Assembly (NCBI GenBank): GCA_963739545.1
Contig: CAVUAT010000012.1
Coordinates: 62,001-126,000 of the forward strand
Length of the DNA stretch: 64,000 nt
Reading direction: 5' to 3'
From: CAVUAT01 sp963739545
Lineage (GTDB): Bacteria > Actinomycetota > Thermoleophilia > Solirubrobacterales > 70-9
Shown here: piece by piece, positions 51,924 to 60,423 of the stretch
How positions within the stretch are numbered: position 1 is the first letter of the stretch
How the letters are laid out: the number at the start of each line of letters is the position of its first letter
Position numbers and translations under genes: made by a program
The notes under the pieces: model-generated
What the model was told of the DNA's origin: nothing
Database searches by the model: none
Seen by the model: the letters and a program-made list of their open reading frames with translations, nothing else

Positions 51924-53225
51924 ATGCGAGGTCTCAAGACAAAGGGCCTTCTAGTCGCAGCGTCCAGTCTGGTGCTCGTCCTCGGCGTCGTCGCCTGCGG
52001 TGATGACGACGACGACACCGGCGGAGGCGACGGTGGCGGTGAGGCGCAGCTCGATCTCGTGATCGGCGACTCGATCCCCCTGACTGGCGATCTTTCGGAC
52101 TTCGGCCCTCCAGGGCAGAAGGCGGCCGACCTCGCGGTGGCCGAGATCAACGACGCCATCGGGCAGGCGGGCGTCGATCACACCGTTGAAATCATCCACG
52201 AGGACAACGAGACCAACCCGCAGGCCGCAGTGCAGGCCGCACGTAAGCTCGTCGACTCCGACGGAGCCACTTGCCTCACCGGGGCTTGGGCGTCCTCGGA
52301 CACGATCCCGACGGCTCAGTCGGTCTCGATCCCTGACGGGATCCTGCAGATCTCGCCCGCTTCGACCAGCGACGAGATCACGCCGATCGACGACGACGGC
52401 CTGCTCAACAGGACGTCACCGCCGGACATATTCCAGGGCCCGACGCTAGCCCAGGTCATCGCCGACGATCTTGGCGGGGCCGAGGGCAAGACGATCAATA
52501 TCGGCGCCCGCAACGACTCCTACGGCGAGGGTCTCACCGGGACCTTCACCGAGGCGTGGGAGGCGCTCGGCGGATCCGTCGGAGCGTCGGTCCTCTATGA
52601 CCCCGAGCAGCCGAGCTACAACTCGGAGGCTGCTGAGATCACCGAGGGCAACCCTGACGTGTTCTTGATCATCGATTTCCCTGAGACCTTCATCAAGGTC
52701 GCGCCCGCGCTACAGCGGACCGGAAACTGGGATCCGAAGAAGGCGTGGGGCACGGACGGCATCTACTCCGGCGATCTCGCCGCGGATGTCGGAGCAACCG
52801 GCGAAGGGATCCGCGGCACGTTCCCGGGCGCACCGGAGGACGCGCAGCAGAGCAAGGCGTTCGACACGCTGTTCACGCAGGCGGACCCGGTCGACGTCGA
52901 GCGCTTGGCGTTCGACGCCCAGCAGTTCGACGCGGTGATCCTCTGCTACCTGGCCGCGGTGGCGGCTGGTTCCACCGATGGGCAGGAGATGGCAGACGTT
53001 CTGGTCGACATCACTGCCCCGGGTGGCACCGAGTACACCTGGGAGCAGCTCCCCGAGGCAATCGAGGCGCTGCAAAACGGTGAGGACATCGACTACCAAG
53101 GTGCAGCCGGTTCCATCGACCTCAATGAGGACGGTGATGCCACCGGAGAGGTCTACGACCTGTATGAGTTCGCGGGTGGTAGCGCTGATGTGTATGGCGA
53201 GGCCGAGGTAGTGGTTCCGGAGTAG
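51924..53225 (+). CDS. branched-chain amino acid-type ABC substrate-binding lipoprotein
   Basis: A 433-residue LivK/LivJ-like binding protein: lipobox (GVVACGD) near residue 24, then the type I periplasmic-binding fold opening LVIGDSIPLTGDLSDFGPPGQKAADLAVAEIN. A strong AGGAGAGGAG site precedes the ATG. It converges with livFGMH across a shared terminator, so the binding protein is transcribed apart from its likely transporter. Ligands in this family range from branched-chain amino acids to amides and urea. Confidence 0.9.
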   Translation: MRGLKTKGLLVAASSLVLVLGVVACGDDDDDTGGGDGGGEAQLDLVIGDSIPLTGDLSDFGPPGQKAADLAVAEINDAIGQAGVDHTVEIIHEDNETNPQAAVQAARKLVDSDGATCLTGAWASSDTIPTAQSVSIPDGILQISPASTSDEITPIDDDGLLNRTSPPDIFQGPTLAQVIADDLGGAEGKTINIGARNDSYGEGLTGTFTEAWEALGGSVGASVLYDPEQPSYNSEAAEITEGNPDVFLIIDFPETFIKVAPALQRTGNWDPKKAWGTDGIYSGDLAADVGATGEGIRGTFPGAPEDAQQSKAFDTLFTQADPVDVERLAFDAQQFDAVILCYLAAVAAGSTDGQEMADVLVDITAPGGTEYTWEQLPEAIEALQNGEDIDYQGAAGSIDLNEDGDATGEVYDLYEFAGGSADVYGEAEVVVPE

Positions 53226-53255
53226 CGAACGAATTCGGGACACGGAAGGCTGAGA

Positions 53256-53285
53256 AACGACCGGGGCCTCGCGGCCCCGGTCGTT
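53256..53285. terminator. strong hairpin terminator, likely bidirectional
   Basis: AACGACCGGGGCC-TCGC-GGCCCCGGTCGTT is a 13-bp perfect stem with a TCGC loop, followed by TTCTCTGTTCT on the plus strand and flanked by A-rich sequence on the other side. It lies 30 bp after the binding-protein gene and 40 bp after livF. Confidence 0.9.
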
Positions 53286-53325
53286 CTCTGTTCTGGACAG
53301 ACGGCTCCAATCCCGGCAGGCGCGC

Positions 53326-54084
53326 TTATTGCTCTTGTTCGTCGATACGCGCGGTGCCCCCCAGGTAGAGCTCGGCGACCTTGGGGTCGTCGAGCAACTC
53401 GGAGCCCTTGCCCTCGAAGCGGTTGCTGCCGAGGTCGAGCACGTAGCCGCGATCGGACATCGCGAGCGCGCGGCGGGCGTTCTGCTCGACCATCACGATC
53501 GTGACGCCGTCCCCGTTGATGTCCTCGATCTTCTGGAAGATCGCCTCGACGAATGCCGGGGCGAGACCGGCGGAGGGCTCATCGAGAAGCAGGACCTGGG
53601 GGTCGGGCATCAGGGCCCGGGCCATCGCGAGCATCTGGCGCTCGCCGCCGCTCATCGTCCCGGCCGATTGGGTGTGCCTCTCGCCCAGCCGCGGGAAGAG
53701 CTCGTACATGACAGACATGCGCTCCCTGGCGCTGCTCTGCTTCAGCGCGCCCATCTCCAGGTTCTCATCGACTGTGAGCGTCTGGAAGACGTTGTCGAGT
53801 TGCGGCACATAGCTCATGCCGCGACGGGTGATCGAGTGGGGCGCCATCCCTGCCAGGTCCTCGCCGCGCAGCGACACGCTTCCCTTGCGCGGCGGCAGCA
53901 GCCCGAAGATCGACTTGATCAGGGTCGACTTGCCGGCGCCGTTGGGCCCGACGACCGTGACGATCTCGCCTTCGTTGACGGTCACGTCGACTCCGCTGAG
54001 GATGTCGACCTCGGGCACGTAGCCGGCGACCAGGCCCTCGGTGGCGAGGATCGGGCCCTTTGCCTTCGCTTCGCCTTGGGCCAT
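53326..54084 (-). CDS. livF: branched-chain amino acid ABC transporter ATPase LivF
   Basis: A 252-residue ATPase: Walker A GPNGAGKST, signature MSGGERQMLAMARAL, Walker B VLLLDEPSAGLAP, with the LivF-typical LLPPRKGSVSLRGEDLAGMAPHSI and ARRALAMSDRGYVLDLG. It overlaps livG by one base and ends the cassette. Confidence 0.93.
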   Translation of the reverse strand: MAQGEAKAKGPILATEGLVAGYVPEVDILSGVDVTVNEGEIVTVVGPNGAGKSTLIKSIFGLLPPRKGSVSLRGEDLAGMAPHSITRRGMSYVPQLDNVFQTLTVDENLEMGALKQSSARERMSVMYELFPRLGERHTQSAGTMSGGERQMLAMARALMPDPQVLLLDEPSAGLAPAFVEAIFQKIEDINGDGVTIVMVEQNARRALAMSDRGYVLDLGSNRFEGKGSELLDDPKVAELYLGGTARIDEQEQ

Positions 54085-54920
54085 CAGCCCTCATCCTCGC
54101 CGGTACTGTCGCGCGCGGCGCCGCCGAGGTAGGCGTCGATCACCTTTTTGTCCTTCCGCACCTTGTCGGGCTCGCCGCTTGCGATCACCTTGCCCTCGGC
54201 CATCACCACGACGACGTCGGAGTGGTTCATGACGACCTCCATGTCGTGCTCGATGAACAGGAAGGTCACCCCCTCCTCCTTGCGCAGCCGCTTCATGTGG
54301 TCGAGGAGCCGCTTGCCGAGCGTCGGGTTGATCCCCGCCATGGGCTCGTCGAGCAGCAGCAGCTTGGGCTTCGCCATCAGGGCACGGGCGAGCTCGAGCA
54401 GCTTTCGCTGGCCTCCCGAGAGGGTGCCGGCATAGGCGTCGGATAGCTTCGTCAAGTTGAAGACTTCGAGCAGTTCCATCGCCTCGTCGCGGACTTCGCG
54501 CTCGCGCGCCCTGACCGCGCCCGGGCGCACGATGAGGTTTACGAACCTCTCGCCAGGCTGCTCGGGCGCTGCCAGCATCATGTTGTCGATCACTGGCATC
54601 GCCGCCAGAGCCTTGGTGATCTGGAACGTGCGGACCATGCCTCGGTTGGCGATCGTGTAGGGAGCCTCGCGGAACACCTCGGCGCCGTCGAAGCTGACCG
54701 AGCCGCTGTCGCCCTTGTAGAAGCCGGTGACGACGTTGAACAGCGTCGTCTTGCCGGCGCCGTTGGGGCCGATCAGCGCTGTGATCGACTGCGGGGCGAC
54801 GCCGAAGGTGGCGCCGTTCACGGCCTTGATGCCGCCGAAGCGCTGATGGACGTCTGAGACATTCAGCAAAGCGGCCCCCGGACGCGAAGCGGAGGAGGCC
54901 GCGCTGGGTTCACTCGCCAA
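54084..54920 (-). CDS. livG: branched-chain amino acid ABC transporter ATPase LivG
   Basis: A 278-residue ATPase with Walker A GPNGAGKTT, signature LSGGQRKLLELARAL, Walker B LLLLDEPMAGINP, and the LivG-specific FNVVTGFYKGDSGSVSFDG and GMVRTFQITKAL. An N-terminal Ala/Ser-rich stretch of ~18 residues is extra. It overlaps livM by 11 bp. Confidence 0.93.
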   Translation of the reverse strand: MASEPSAASSASRPGAALLNVSDVHQRFGGIKAVNGATFGVAPQSITALIGPNGAGKTTLFNVVTGFYKGDSGSVSFDGAEVFREAPYTIANRGMVRTFQITKALAAMPVIDNMMLAAPEQPGERFVNLIVRPGAVRAREREVRDEAMELLEVFNLTKLSDAYAGTLSGGQRKLLELARALMAKPKLLLLDEPMAGINPTLGKRLLDHMKRLRKEEGVTFLFIEHDMEVVMNHSDVVVVMAEGKVIASGEPDKVRKDKKVIDAYLGGAARDSTGEDEG

Positions 54921-55917
54921 GGACCATCTCCTCCTTCTTGCCGAAGATGCCCTGCGGGCGGAAAGCCATCAGGCCGATCAGCAGCAGCCCGGTGATCGCC
55001 AGGCGCAGTGCTGCGATCCGGGTCTCGGTGAATGGGTCCTCGGGCAGGTCGAGGAAGCGCGTGCCCTCGAGCACCGCCCAGAACAGGATCGCCCCGAACG
55101 CAACTCCCCGGTAGCTCGCGAGCCCGCCGAGCACCAGCACGCTGTAGGCGAAGAAGGTGACCAACGGCTCGAAGTCGGTCGGGTGCACCGTTCGCAGGTT
55201 GAGCGCGACGAAGAAGCCGGCGATCGCCCCGAGCGCCGCGGCGATCGAGATCGACTGGAGCTTGTAGGCGAGCGTGTTCTTGCCGAGCGCCCGGGCGGCG
55301 TCCTCGTCCTCGCGGATCGCTCTCAGCACGCGGCCCCAGGGGCTGTTGGTCACGTAGCTGAGGCCGAAGGTCGCGATTATCACGGTCGCCCAGATCACGA
55401 GGAAGAGCGGGAACAGCGACGGCACCTCCGGCCAGATGTTCTCGATCGAGGCGTTGATCGAGTCCGAGACGTCGGACCAGGCTTCGGGGTAGCAGGTGGA
55501 TGGATCGTCCTCCTTGCAGAAGATGCCCTGGTTGCCACCGGTGAGACTGCGGGCATTCTGTGCCACGAGACGCACCACCTCTGCGAGTCCGATCGTCGCG
55601 ATCGCGAAGTAGTCGGCGCGCAGGCGCAGCGCCGGTAGTCCGATGATCAGTCCGAAGAAGATGGCCGTCAGCACCGCGAGAGGCAGCGAGAGCCAGAACG
55701 AGAGTCCCAACTCGAGCACGAGGATCGCCATCGTGTAGGCGCCGATCGCCATGAACGCCGCCTGCCCGAAGTTGACGATCCCGGTGTAGCCGACATTGAG
55801 CTGGAGGCCGAGGGCGACGACCGTGTAGATGCCGGCGATGACGCCGACGCTGACCCAGAAGTCGGGGTCGGTGAAAGCCTCGAGCGTGACCGCCAGCACG
55901 GGGTCGAGGCCGGTCAT
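54910..55917 (-). CDS. livM: branched-chain amino acid ABC transporter permease LivM
   Basis: A 335-residue permease with ~9 hydrophobic segments and the family blocks NVGYTGIVNFGQAAFMAIGAYT and GRVLRAIREDEDAARALG (the EAA-like loop). The ATG at 55917 overlaps the livH stop. The longer frame upstream runs into livH and is rejected. Confidence 0.92.
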   Translation of the reverse strand: MTGLDPVLAVTLEAFTDPDFWVSVGVIAGIYTVVALGLQLNVGYTGIVNFGQAAFMAIGAYTMAILVLELGLSFWLSLPLAVLTAIFFGLIIGLPALRLRADYFAIATIGLAEVVRLVAQNARSLTGGNQGIFCKEDDPSTCYPEAWSDVSDSINASIENIWPEVPSLFPLFLVIWATVIIATFGLSYVTNSPWGRVLRAIREDEDAARALGKNTLAYKLQSISIAAALGAIAGFFVALNLRTVHPTDFEPLVTFFAYSVLVLGGLASYRGVAFGAILFWAVLEGTRFLDLPEDPFTETRIAALRLAITGLLLIGLMAFRPQGIFGKKEEMVLGE

Positions 55918-56927
55918 ACGCTCTTCGCCTTGCCGAAGATGCCCTGCGGGCGGATAACGAGCACGATCACCAGCACGAGGAAACCGACCGCCGTCTTCCA
56001 GCGCGCATCGATAATCAGCGTCGACCACTCGGTCATCACGCCGAGCACCATGCCGGCGGCGAGCGCGCCGAAGGCGTCGCCGATGCCCCCGAGGATGACC
56101 GCTGCGAAGATCGGCAGCAGCAGCTCGAAGCCGAGCTCAGGACGGAGGTTGGTGGTCGCGGCGGCCATCACCCCGGCGAGCCCCGCCAGGGCCCCCGAGA
56201 ACACCCAGGTGTAGAAGATCACGCGCCGCGTGTCGATCCCGGCCGTTTCGGCGAGGTCGAGGTCGTCCGAGAGCGCGCGCATGCGCTTGCCGAGCAGCGA
56301 GTACCGGAGCATCAACCCGACGGCGGAGAGCGTAACGATCCCGACGACGACGACGATCAGCTCCGTCTGACCGATGCGCAGCCCGAGGAACTCAACGGTG
56401 CTCGTGGTGTCCACGTCCAGCGTGCGGATCTCGGTCCCCCAGAACCACTGGAAGACCGCGCGCAGCACGAAAGCGAGGCCGATCGACATCAGGATCAGCT
56501 GCAGGAAGCCCGCCTTCTTGCGGCGCATCGGCCCCCACATCGTGCGCTCGAAGAAGACGCCGAGCAGCGCCGTCGCCAGCATCGCCCAGAAGATGCCGAC
56601 GATCAGCGGCGCTCCCCAGGTGACGTTGACCAGATACGCCATGTAGGCGCCGAAGGTGAGGAAGTCGCCGTGCGCGAAGTTGGTCAGCTTCAGGATCCCG
56701 TAGACGAGCGTGAGGCCGACCGCGCCAAGCGCGTAGATCGCTCCGAGCGACAGGCCGTTGAGCCCCGTCTGCAGGACGTCGTGGAGCCCCTGGGTGATGA
56801 CGAGCAGGAGGAAGATCACGCCGATCACGGCCGCAGCCCCCAGGGCTGGGCTGTTTCGGAACCTCTCCTCGATCCGCTCCGTCAAAGCCGGCGGAGCGGA
56901 GTCGGTCAGCTGACCGGCCTCCATCAC
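55914..56927 (-). CDS. livH: branched-chain amino acid ABC transporter permease LivH
   Basis: A 337-residue permease: GLSLGAIYALGAVGLTLVYGILKLTNFAHGDFLTFGAY-type opening (shown in part), GKRMRALSDDLDLAETAGID, and PIFAAVILGGIGDAFGAL. It is the first gene of livHMGF on this strand. A ~45-residue hydrophilic N-terminus precedes the first conserved helix. Confidence 0.92.
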   Translation of the reverse strand: MMEAGQLTDSAPPALTERIEERFRNSPALGAAAVIGVIFLLLVITQGLHDVLQTGLNGLSLGAIYALGAVGLTLVYGILKLTNFAHGDFLTFGAYMAYLVNVTWGAPLIVGIFWAMLATALLGVFFERTMWGPMRRKKAGFLQLILMSIGLAFVLRAVFQWFWGTEIRTLDVDTTSTVEFLGLRIGQTELIVVVVGIVTLSAVGLMLRYSLLGKRMRALSDDLDLAETAGIDTRRVIFYTWVFSGALAGLAGVMAAATTNLRPELGFELLLPIFAAVILGGIGDAFGALAAGMVLGVMTEWSTLIIDARWKTAVGFLVLVIVLVIRPQGIFGKAKSV

Positions 56928-56976
56928 CCCGACCTTCTACCTCATTCGGCGAACTTGAAGCAAGCCGGGGTCGGAT

Positions 56977-58977
56977 TCAGCGCACCAAGTGGACCTCGAG
57001 CGGCGGGGCCAGGCTCGCCCCCGACCCGCGTAACAGCGCGAGGATGCGGGCGACGTATGCCTGCGTCTCGGGGTAGGAGGGGATGCACATGCAGGGCGCG
57101 ACCGCCCCAGGGCCGGCGTTATAGGCGGCGAGCGCGAGCGGGATCGAGCTGAGCTGACGGAGCAGGTCCGACATCAGGTGAGCCTGGGCATCGATCGCAG
57201 CTTCGGGATCGAACGGGTTCCGCAGGCCATAGGAGGCCGCCGTGGCGGGCATGAACTGCGCGATGCCCGCGGCGCCCGCGGGCGAGACCGCGGCGGGGTT
57301 GAAGTTGGATTCGGCCATCAACTGCGCGGCGAGCATCGCCGCCGACACGTTCCAGCGCGAGGCCGCGCGGATGATCGGGGCGCGGAACCGCGCGGGGACG
57401 AACGCGGGCAGCGCGTCGCGCGAGGACCCGCCGTCGGGGCCCTCCCCGCGCCCCGAGACTTCGGCGCCATCCTCGCCAGCGGCCGAGCACGGCGCCGGGC
57501 CGGCGGTGAAGCCGAAGTGCCACGGCTCCCACGAATAGCGCTTCAGGAAGCCGAATCGCTGCGCGTTGGCGGCGAGCCACCCGTAGGCCGTCGAGGGCCC
57601 CAGGTCGAGCTCGGTCGCGCAACGGTGCAGGGACCGGCCCGGAGGCGCCACCCACCGAGGGTCCGGGTGAGCCGCGAACAGCGCCGCCTGCTCGGCGTCG
57701 GAGCGAAAGCCCGAGTTGACGAGCAGCGAATGGCCCGCGCCGCGCCCGGCCGCTGCCATGCGGTCGAATGCCGCGGCCACGTCGGGTCGCATGCCCTCGC
57801 CGTTTCTGTAGACGAGCGGGCCCGAGTAGCCGCCCCCGGTTGCCATCCCCTCCGCCCCGCTCCAGCTCGAAGGCGCGGGAGGCCCGGCTTCAGCGACCGC
57901 GACCGATACGGCCGGGATCGACGCGGGCGGGGAACGCCGGGCCGCGGCGGCCTCGGCGTCGAGGCGCTCGCCGCCCGGCAGCAGCGAGGGGTCCAGCTCT
58001 GCCCGCACGACGACGCGCGCGCGCAGCGGCGGAGTCTCGGCCGCGTCCGGGACCTCGAACTCGACCCGTTGCGGGTCGACGCCGTTGCGCTCCGCGGCCT
58101 CGAGCGCCGCCGCCTTGGCCGCAGCCAGGAAGGCGGCGCGCGAGATGTGGCGCGGGTTCGGCGACCCGTCGGGCAGGCGGGCGGGCGCCAGCAGCCGCGG
58201 CGAGGCATCGCGCATGATGCGCGCCGCCGAAAGCGCCGCCAGGTCCGCGGACCGCTGCACCCGCGCCTTCCCGGTGACCGCGCCGCCGATCGAGGCGAGG
58301 ACAAGCGCGCAGCCGATGAGCGCGGCGGCGGCAGCGAGCACCACCGGCAGCGCCTGCCCGCTCTGGCCGCCACCGAGGCGTCCCTCCCGAGGCGCCGGGA
58401 CCAACGCGCGGGCGAGGCGCCGGGCGCGCTCCGAGGCGACGCCGCCCGGCCTGATCCCCGCCAGGGCACGCCGCGCCGCAAGCAGCGGCGGGGGACGGGC
58501 CTCAACTCGCGCGGCCATGCCCCGGGCGCGAAGCTCCGACACCCACAACGCGGCCAGCGATCGTTCCTCGGGCAGATCCGCCAGCAGCAGGCCCGCCCCG
58601 GGACGCAGGCCCCGGCCGTCGAGGACACTCGCCCAGAGCTCGGGGGCGACGTGCACGACCAGCAACTCGACGCCGGCGCCGTCGGCGAGGTCCGCGATGG
58701 GTGGGGCGTCATCGCGCTCGGGCGCAGCGCCGAGGTGACAGACGTGGCCGCGCGCGGACGCGTGCGAGCCGCGGTCGCGAAGCGCTCGCTCGAGCTCGCG
58801 CGCCGCAGGAGAGGCCAGCAGCGTCGTCGAGCGCCGCCGCGGCTCCTCGGCGATCTCGGCGAGCAGCACCCCCGCTTCGGAGCTGGCGGCGACCTCGACG
58901 GCGAGCGAGGCCGCCAGCGCAAGGCTGCCGCGGCGGTCGCCGCCGCAGACGATCACCGTCCGGCGCCTCTCGCTCAC
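56977..58977 (-). CDS. TadG-like membrane protein fused to VanY-type peptidase and lytic transglycosylase
   Basis: A 666-residue composite protein. Residues 5-190: an alpha/beta region (TVIVCGG, VELLVVHVAPELW) of unrecognised type. Residues 207-255: TadG-like segment (SGQALPVVL, a membrane helix, then QRSADLAALSAARIM). Residues 379-492: VanY-type D,D-/L,D-carboxypeptidase with FRS, SLHRCATELD (His451, Asp458) and EPWHFGF (His487). Residues 530-650: lytic transglycosylase domain with AESNFN (Glu556), GIAQFMPATA and AAYNAGPGAV. The GTG at 58977 overlaps the TadE-like gene by 4 bp. It probably opens peptidoglycan for a Tad-type pilus or secretion machine; this is inference. Confidence 0.85.
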   Translation of the reverse strand: MSERRRTVIVCGGDRRGSLALAASLAVEVAASSEAGVLLAEIAEEPRRRSTTLLASPAARELERALRDRGSHASARGHVCHLGAAPERDDAPPIADLADGAGVELLVVHVAPELWASVLDGRGLRPGAGLLLADLPEERSLAALWVSELRARGMAARVEARPPPLLAARRALAGIRPGGVASERARRLARALVPAPREGRLGGGQSGQALPVVLAAAAALIGCALVLASIGGAVTGKARVQRSADLAALSAARIMRDASPRLLAPARLPDGSPNPRHISRAAFLAAAKAAALEAAERNGVDPQRVEFEVPDAAETPPLRARVVVRAELDPSLLPGGERLDAEAAAARRSPPASIPAVSVAVAEAGPPAPSSWSGAEGMATGGGYSGPLVYRNGEGMRPDVAAAFDRMAAAGRGAGHSLLVNSGFRSDAEQAALFAAHPDPRWVAPPGRSLHRCATELDLGPSTAYGWLAANAQRFGFLKRYSWEPWHFGFTAGPAPCSAAGEDGAEVSGRGEGPDGGSSRDALPAFVPARFRAPIIRAASRWNVSAAMLAAQLMAESNFNPAAVSPAGAAGIAQFMPATAASYGLRNPFDPEAAIDAQAHLMSDLLRQLSSIPLALAAYNAGPGAVAPCMCIPSYPETQAYVARILALLRGSGASLAPPLEVHLVR

Positions 58978-59327
58978 ATCCCGCCCTCGGCGGGCTCCCT
59001 CACCCAGGCGGAAGACGAGACCGCCAATGAGTCGCCGAGGGCCGAGAGCGGCGCCGGCGGCAGCAACTCGACGACCACCGCGCCGTCGCGCTCGTGGACG
59101 TCGACGCGGTCGCGAGCCCAACCCGGCAGCGCTGCCCGGGCGGCGGGCTCCGCCTCGGAGCCGACCACGCGCGCGAGCGCACCCGCCTCAGCGGCGCCGT
59201 CGGCGAGCGTGAGCGAGTAGCCGGTGGCGAGGAGCTGGAAGCCGATCAACGCAGCGACGAGCAGCGCCGGAAGCCCTGCGAGCAGCTCGACGGAGGCCTG
59301 GCCGCGGGAGGGCGAGGTGAAGACCAT
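58974..59327 (-). CDS. TadE-like pseudopilin
   Basis: A 117-residue protein with a prepilin-type start: RGQASVELLAGLPALLVAAL, with Gly before the predicted cleavage and Glu at +5. One membrane helix is followed by a small periplasmic domain (LADGAAEAGALARVVGSEAE). This matches TadE-like minor pilins. It overlaps the fusion gene by 4 bp and follows a second TadE-like gene by 2 bp. Confidence 0.82.
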   Translation of the reverse strand: MVFTSPSRGQASVELLAGLPALLVAALIGFQLLATGYSLTLADGAAEAGALARVVGSEAEPAARAALPGWARDRVDVHERDGAVVVELLPPAPLSALGDSLAVSSSAWVREPAEGGM

Positions 59328-59329
59328 CG

Positions 59330-59671
59330 TCAGCCCCCGTCCGGCTCGAGCCGGGTGGTGGCTGCGACGCTGCGCTCGCGGATGCCCGGGAGCAGGCCCG
59401 GCACGTCCACGCGCACCACCACCCCCTCCTCATCGGAGCGGACTCGCGAGGTCGGGAGCGCGCGCCGCGCCGCGCGCTCGGCGTCGCCGCCAACGTGCTC
59501 GGCTCGCGCCCCCGAGCGAGCGGCGTCGGCAGCCGACCACAGCGCCCAGCCCGTGGGAAGCGCGTGAGCCGCGATCACGACGCAGACCAGCAGCGCCGGA
59601 AGGATCGCCACGAGCTCGACCGAGGCCTGGCCTCGATGCGCCCGCCCGTCGCCGGTTCCGCCTTCGCTCAT
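59330..59671 (-). CDS. TadE-like pseudopilin
   Basis: A 113-residue protein like its neighbour: GQASVELVAILPALLVCVV (prepilin-type Gly and Glu +5), one helix, then WSAADAARSGARAEHVGGDAE. Two adjacent homologues suggest duplication. The ATPase, platform and major Flp pilin genes are not in the window on either side. Confidence 0.8.
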   Translation of the reverse strand: MSEGGTGDGRAHRGQASVELVAILPALLVCVVIAAHALPTGWALWSAADAARSGARAEHVGGDAERAARRALPTSRVRSDEEGVVVRVDVPGLLPGIRERSVAATTRLEPDGG

Positions 59672-59720
59672 GCCCCGACGCTAGGCGCGGGTGATGCACG
59701 CGAGGCGCGCCGAAAGTGAC

Positions 59721-60074
59721 TTAGGTGTAGATGCTGGCCTGGCGCCAGATCACGAAGATCGAGAGGAATGCGATCAGCATCAGCATGATCCAGATCGCCA
59801 CTCCCCCGGTCCAGCCCTGGAACTGCTCGTAGCCCGCAATCAGAAGCGCGATCGCGCCGATCGAGCCGAACAGGATCGCCCGGCGACTGTCGGGGATCGT
59901 CGTCAGCGTCATCTGCTGGCTGACGTAGAGGCGGTAGACCGCCCATGCGATCGCGGAGAGGAACGCGATCGAGATCGCGACGAAGATCGCCTCGGCCGCG
60001 GCGCCGCCGCCGGGCACCACCGCGACCACGAGGGCCAGGGCCAGGATGATCGCCACATTTCGGAAGGTCTGCAT
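59721..60074 (-). CDS. four-helix membrane protein of unknown function
   Basis: A 117-residue very hydrophobic protein with about four helices (FRNVAIILALALVVAVVPGG, IFVAISIAFLSAIAWAVYRLYV, ILFGSIGAIALLIAGYEQF, VAIWIMLMLIAFLSIFVIW). No family is certain. A GTG two codons upstream is an alternative start. Confidence 0.7.
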   Translation of the reverse strand: MQTFRNVAIILALALVVAVVPGGGAAAEAIFVAISIAFLSAIAWAVYRLYVSQQMTLTTIPDSRRAILFGSIGAIALLIAGYEQFQGWTGGVAIWIMLMLIAFLSIFVIWRQASIYT

Positions 60075-60080
60075 CTGCAC

Positions 60081-60423
60081 GGCAGCGATTCTACGCCGCA
60101 GCGTCAGCGCGGCGGCGTGTTTACATCCCGTTGTTGGCCGGTTCCCGCGGCTCTAGATCACGGCTAACCGCGTGGCCGACCTCGAGGCGCTTCGTCCCTG
60201 CGGGCGAAGCGCGGAGCCTCGAGGCCTTCACCGAGAACGCGCGGGCGACGATCGAGCCAGCCGAGCAGGCGGCCGCTTCAACAAGTCCGCGATCGCCCGA
60301 TTTCGGTCGCGGCGCCGCGGCCGCAGACGAGGAAGCCATAACGCGGTTGTAAAAGCTTTCCGCGGCCACTAGCGTTGTCCTCGCCCCCATGTGGAACCAC
60401 AGGGGTGCGGGCACACATCGACC
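60081..60423. other. intergenic region with a stem-rich segment
   Basis: This 343-bp gap has an 8-bp perfect stem (GCGCTTCG/CGAAGCGC, near 60188-60213), extended by flanking CGAG/CTCG pairs, and an 8-bp inverted pair AACCGCGT (60166-60173)/ACGCGGTT (60341-60348). Opposed short open frames (~72 codons each) exist but have no ribosome-binding sites or clear protein character. I see no convincing gene; promoter elements for the HD gene are presumably near 60350-60420. Confidence 0.4.

Noticed and set aside
57178..59220. Plus-strand open frame of 680 codons
   Set aside because: It is antisense to the peptidase/transglycosylase fusion gene, whose catalytic motifs are unambiguous.
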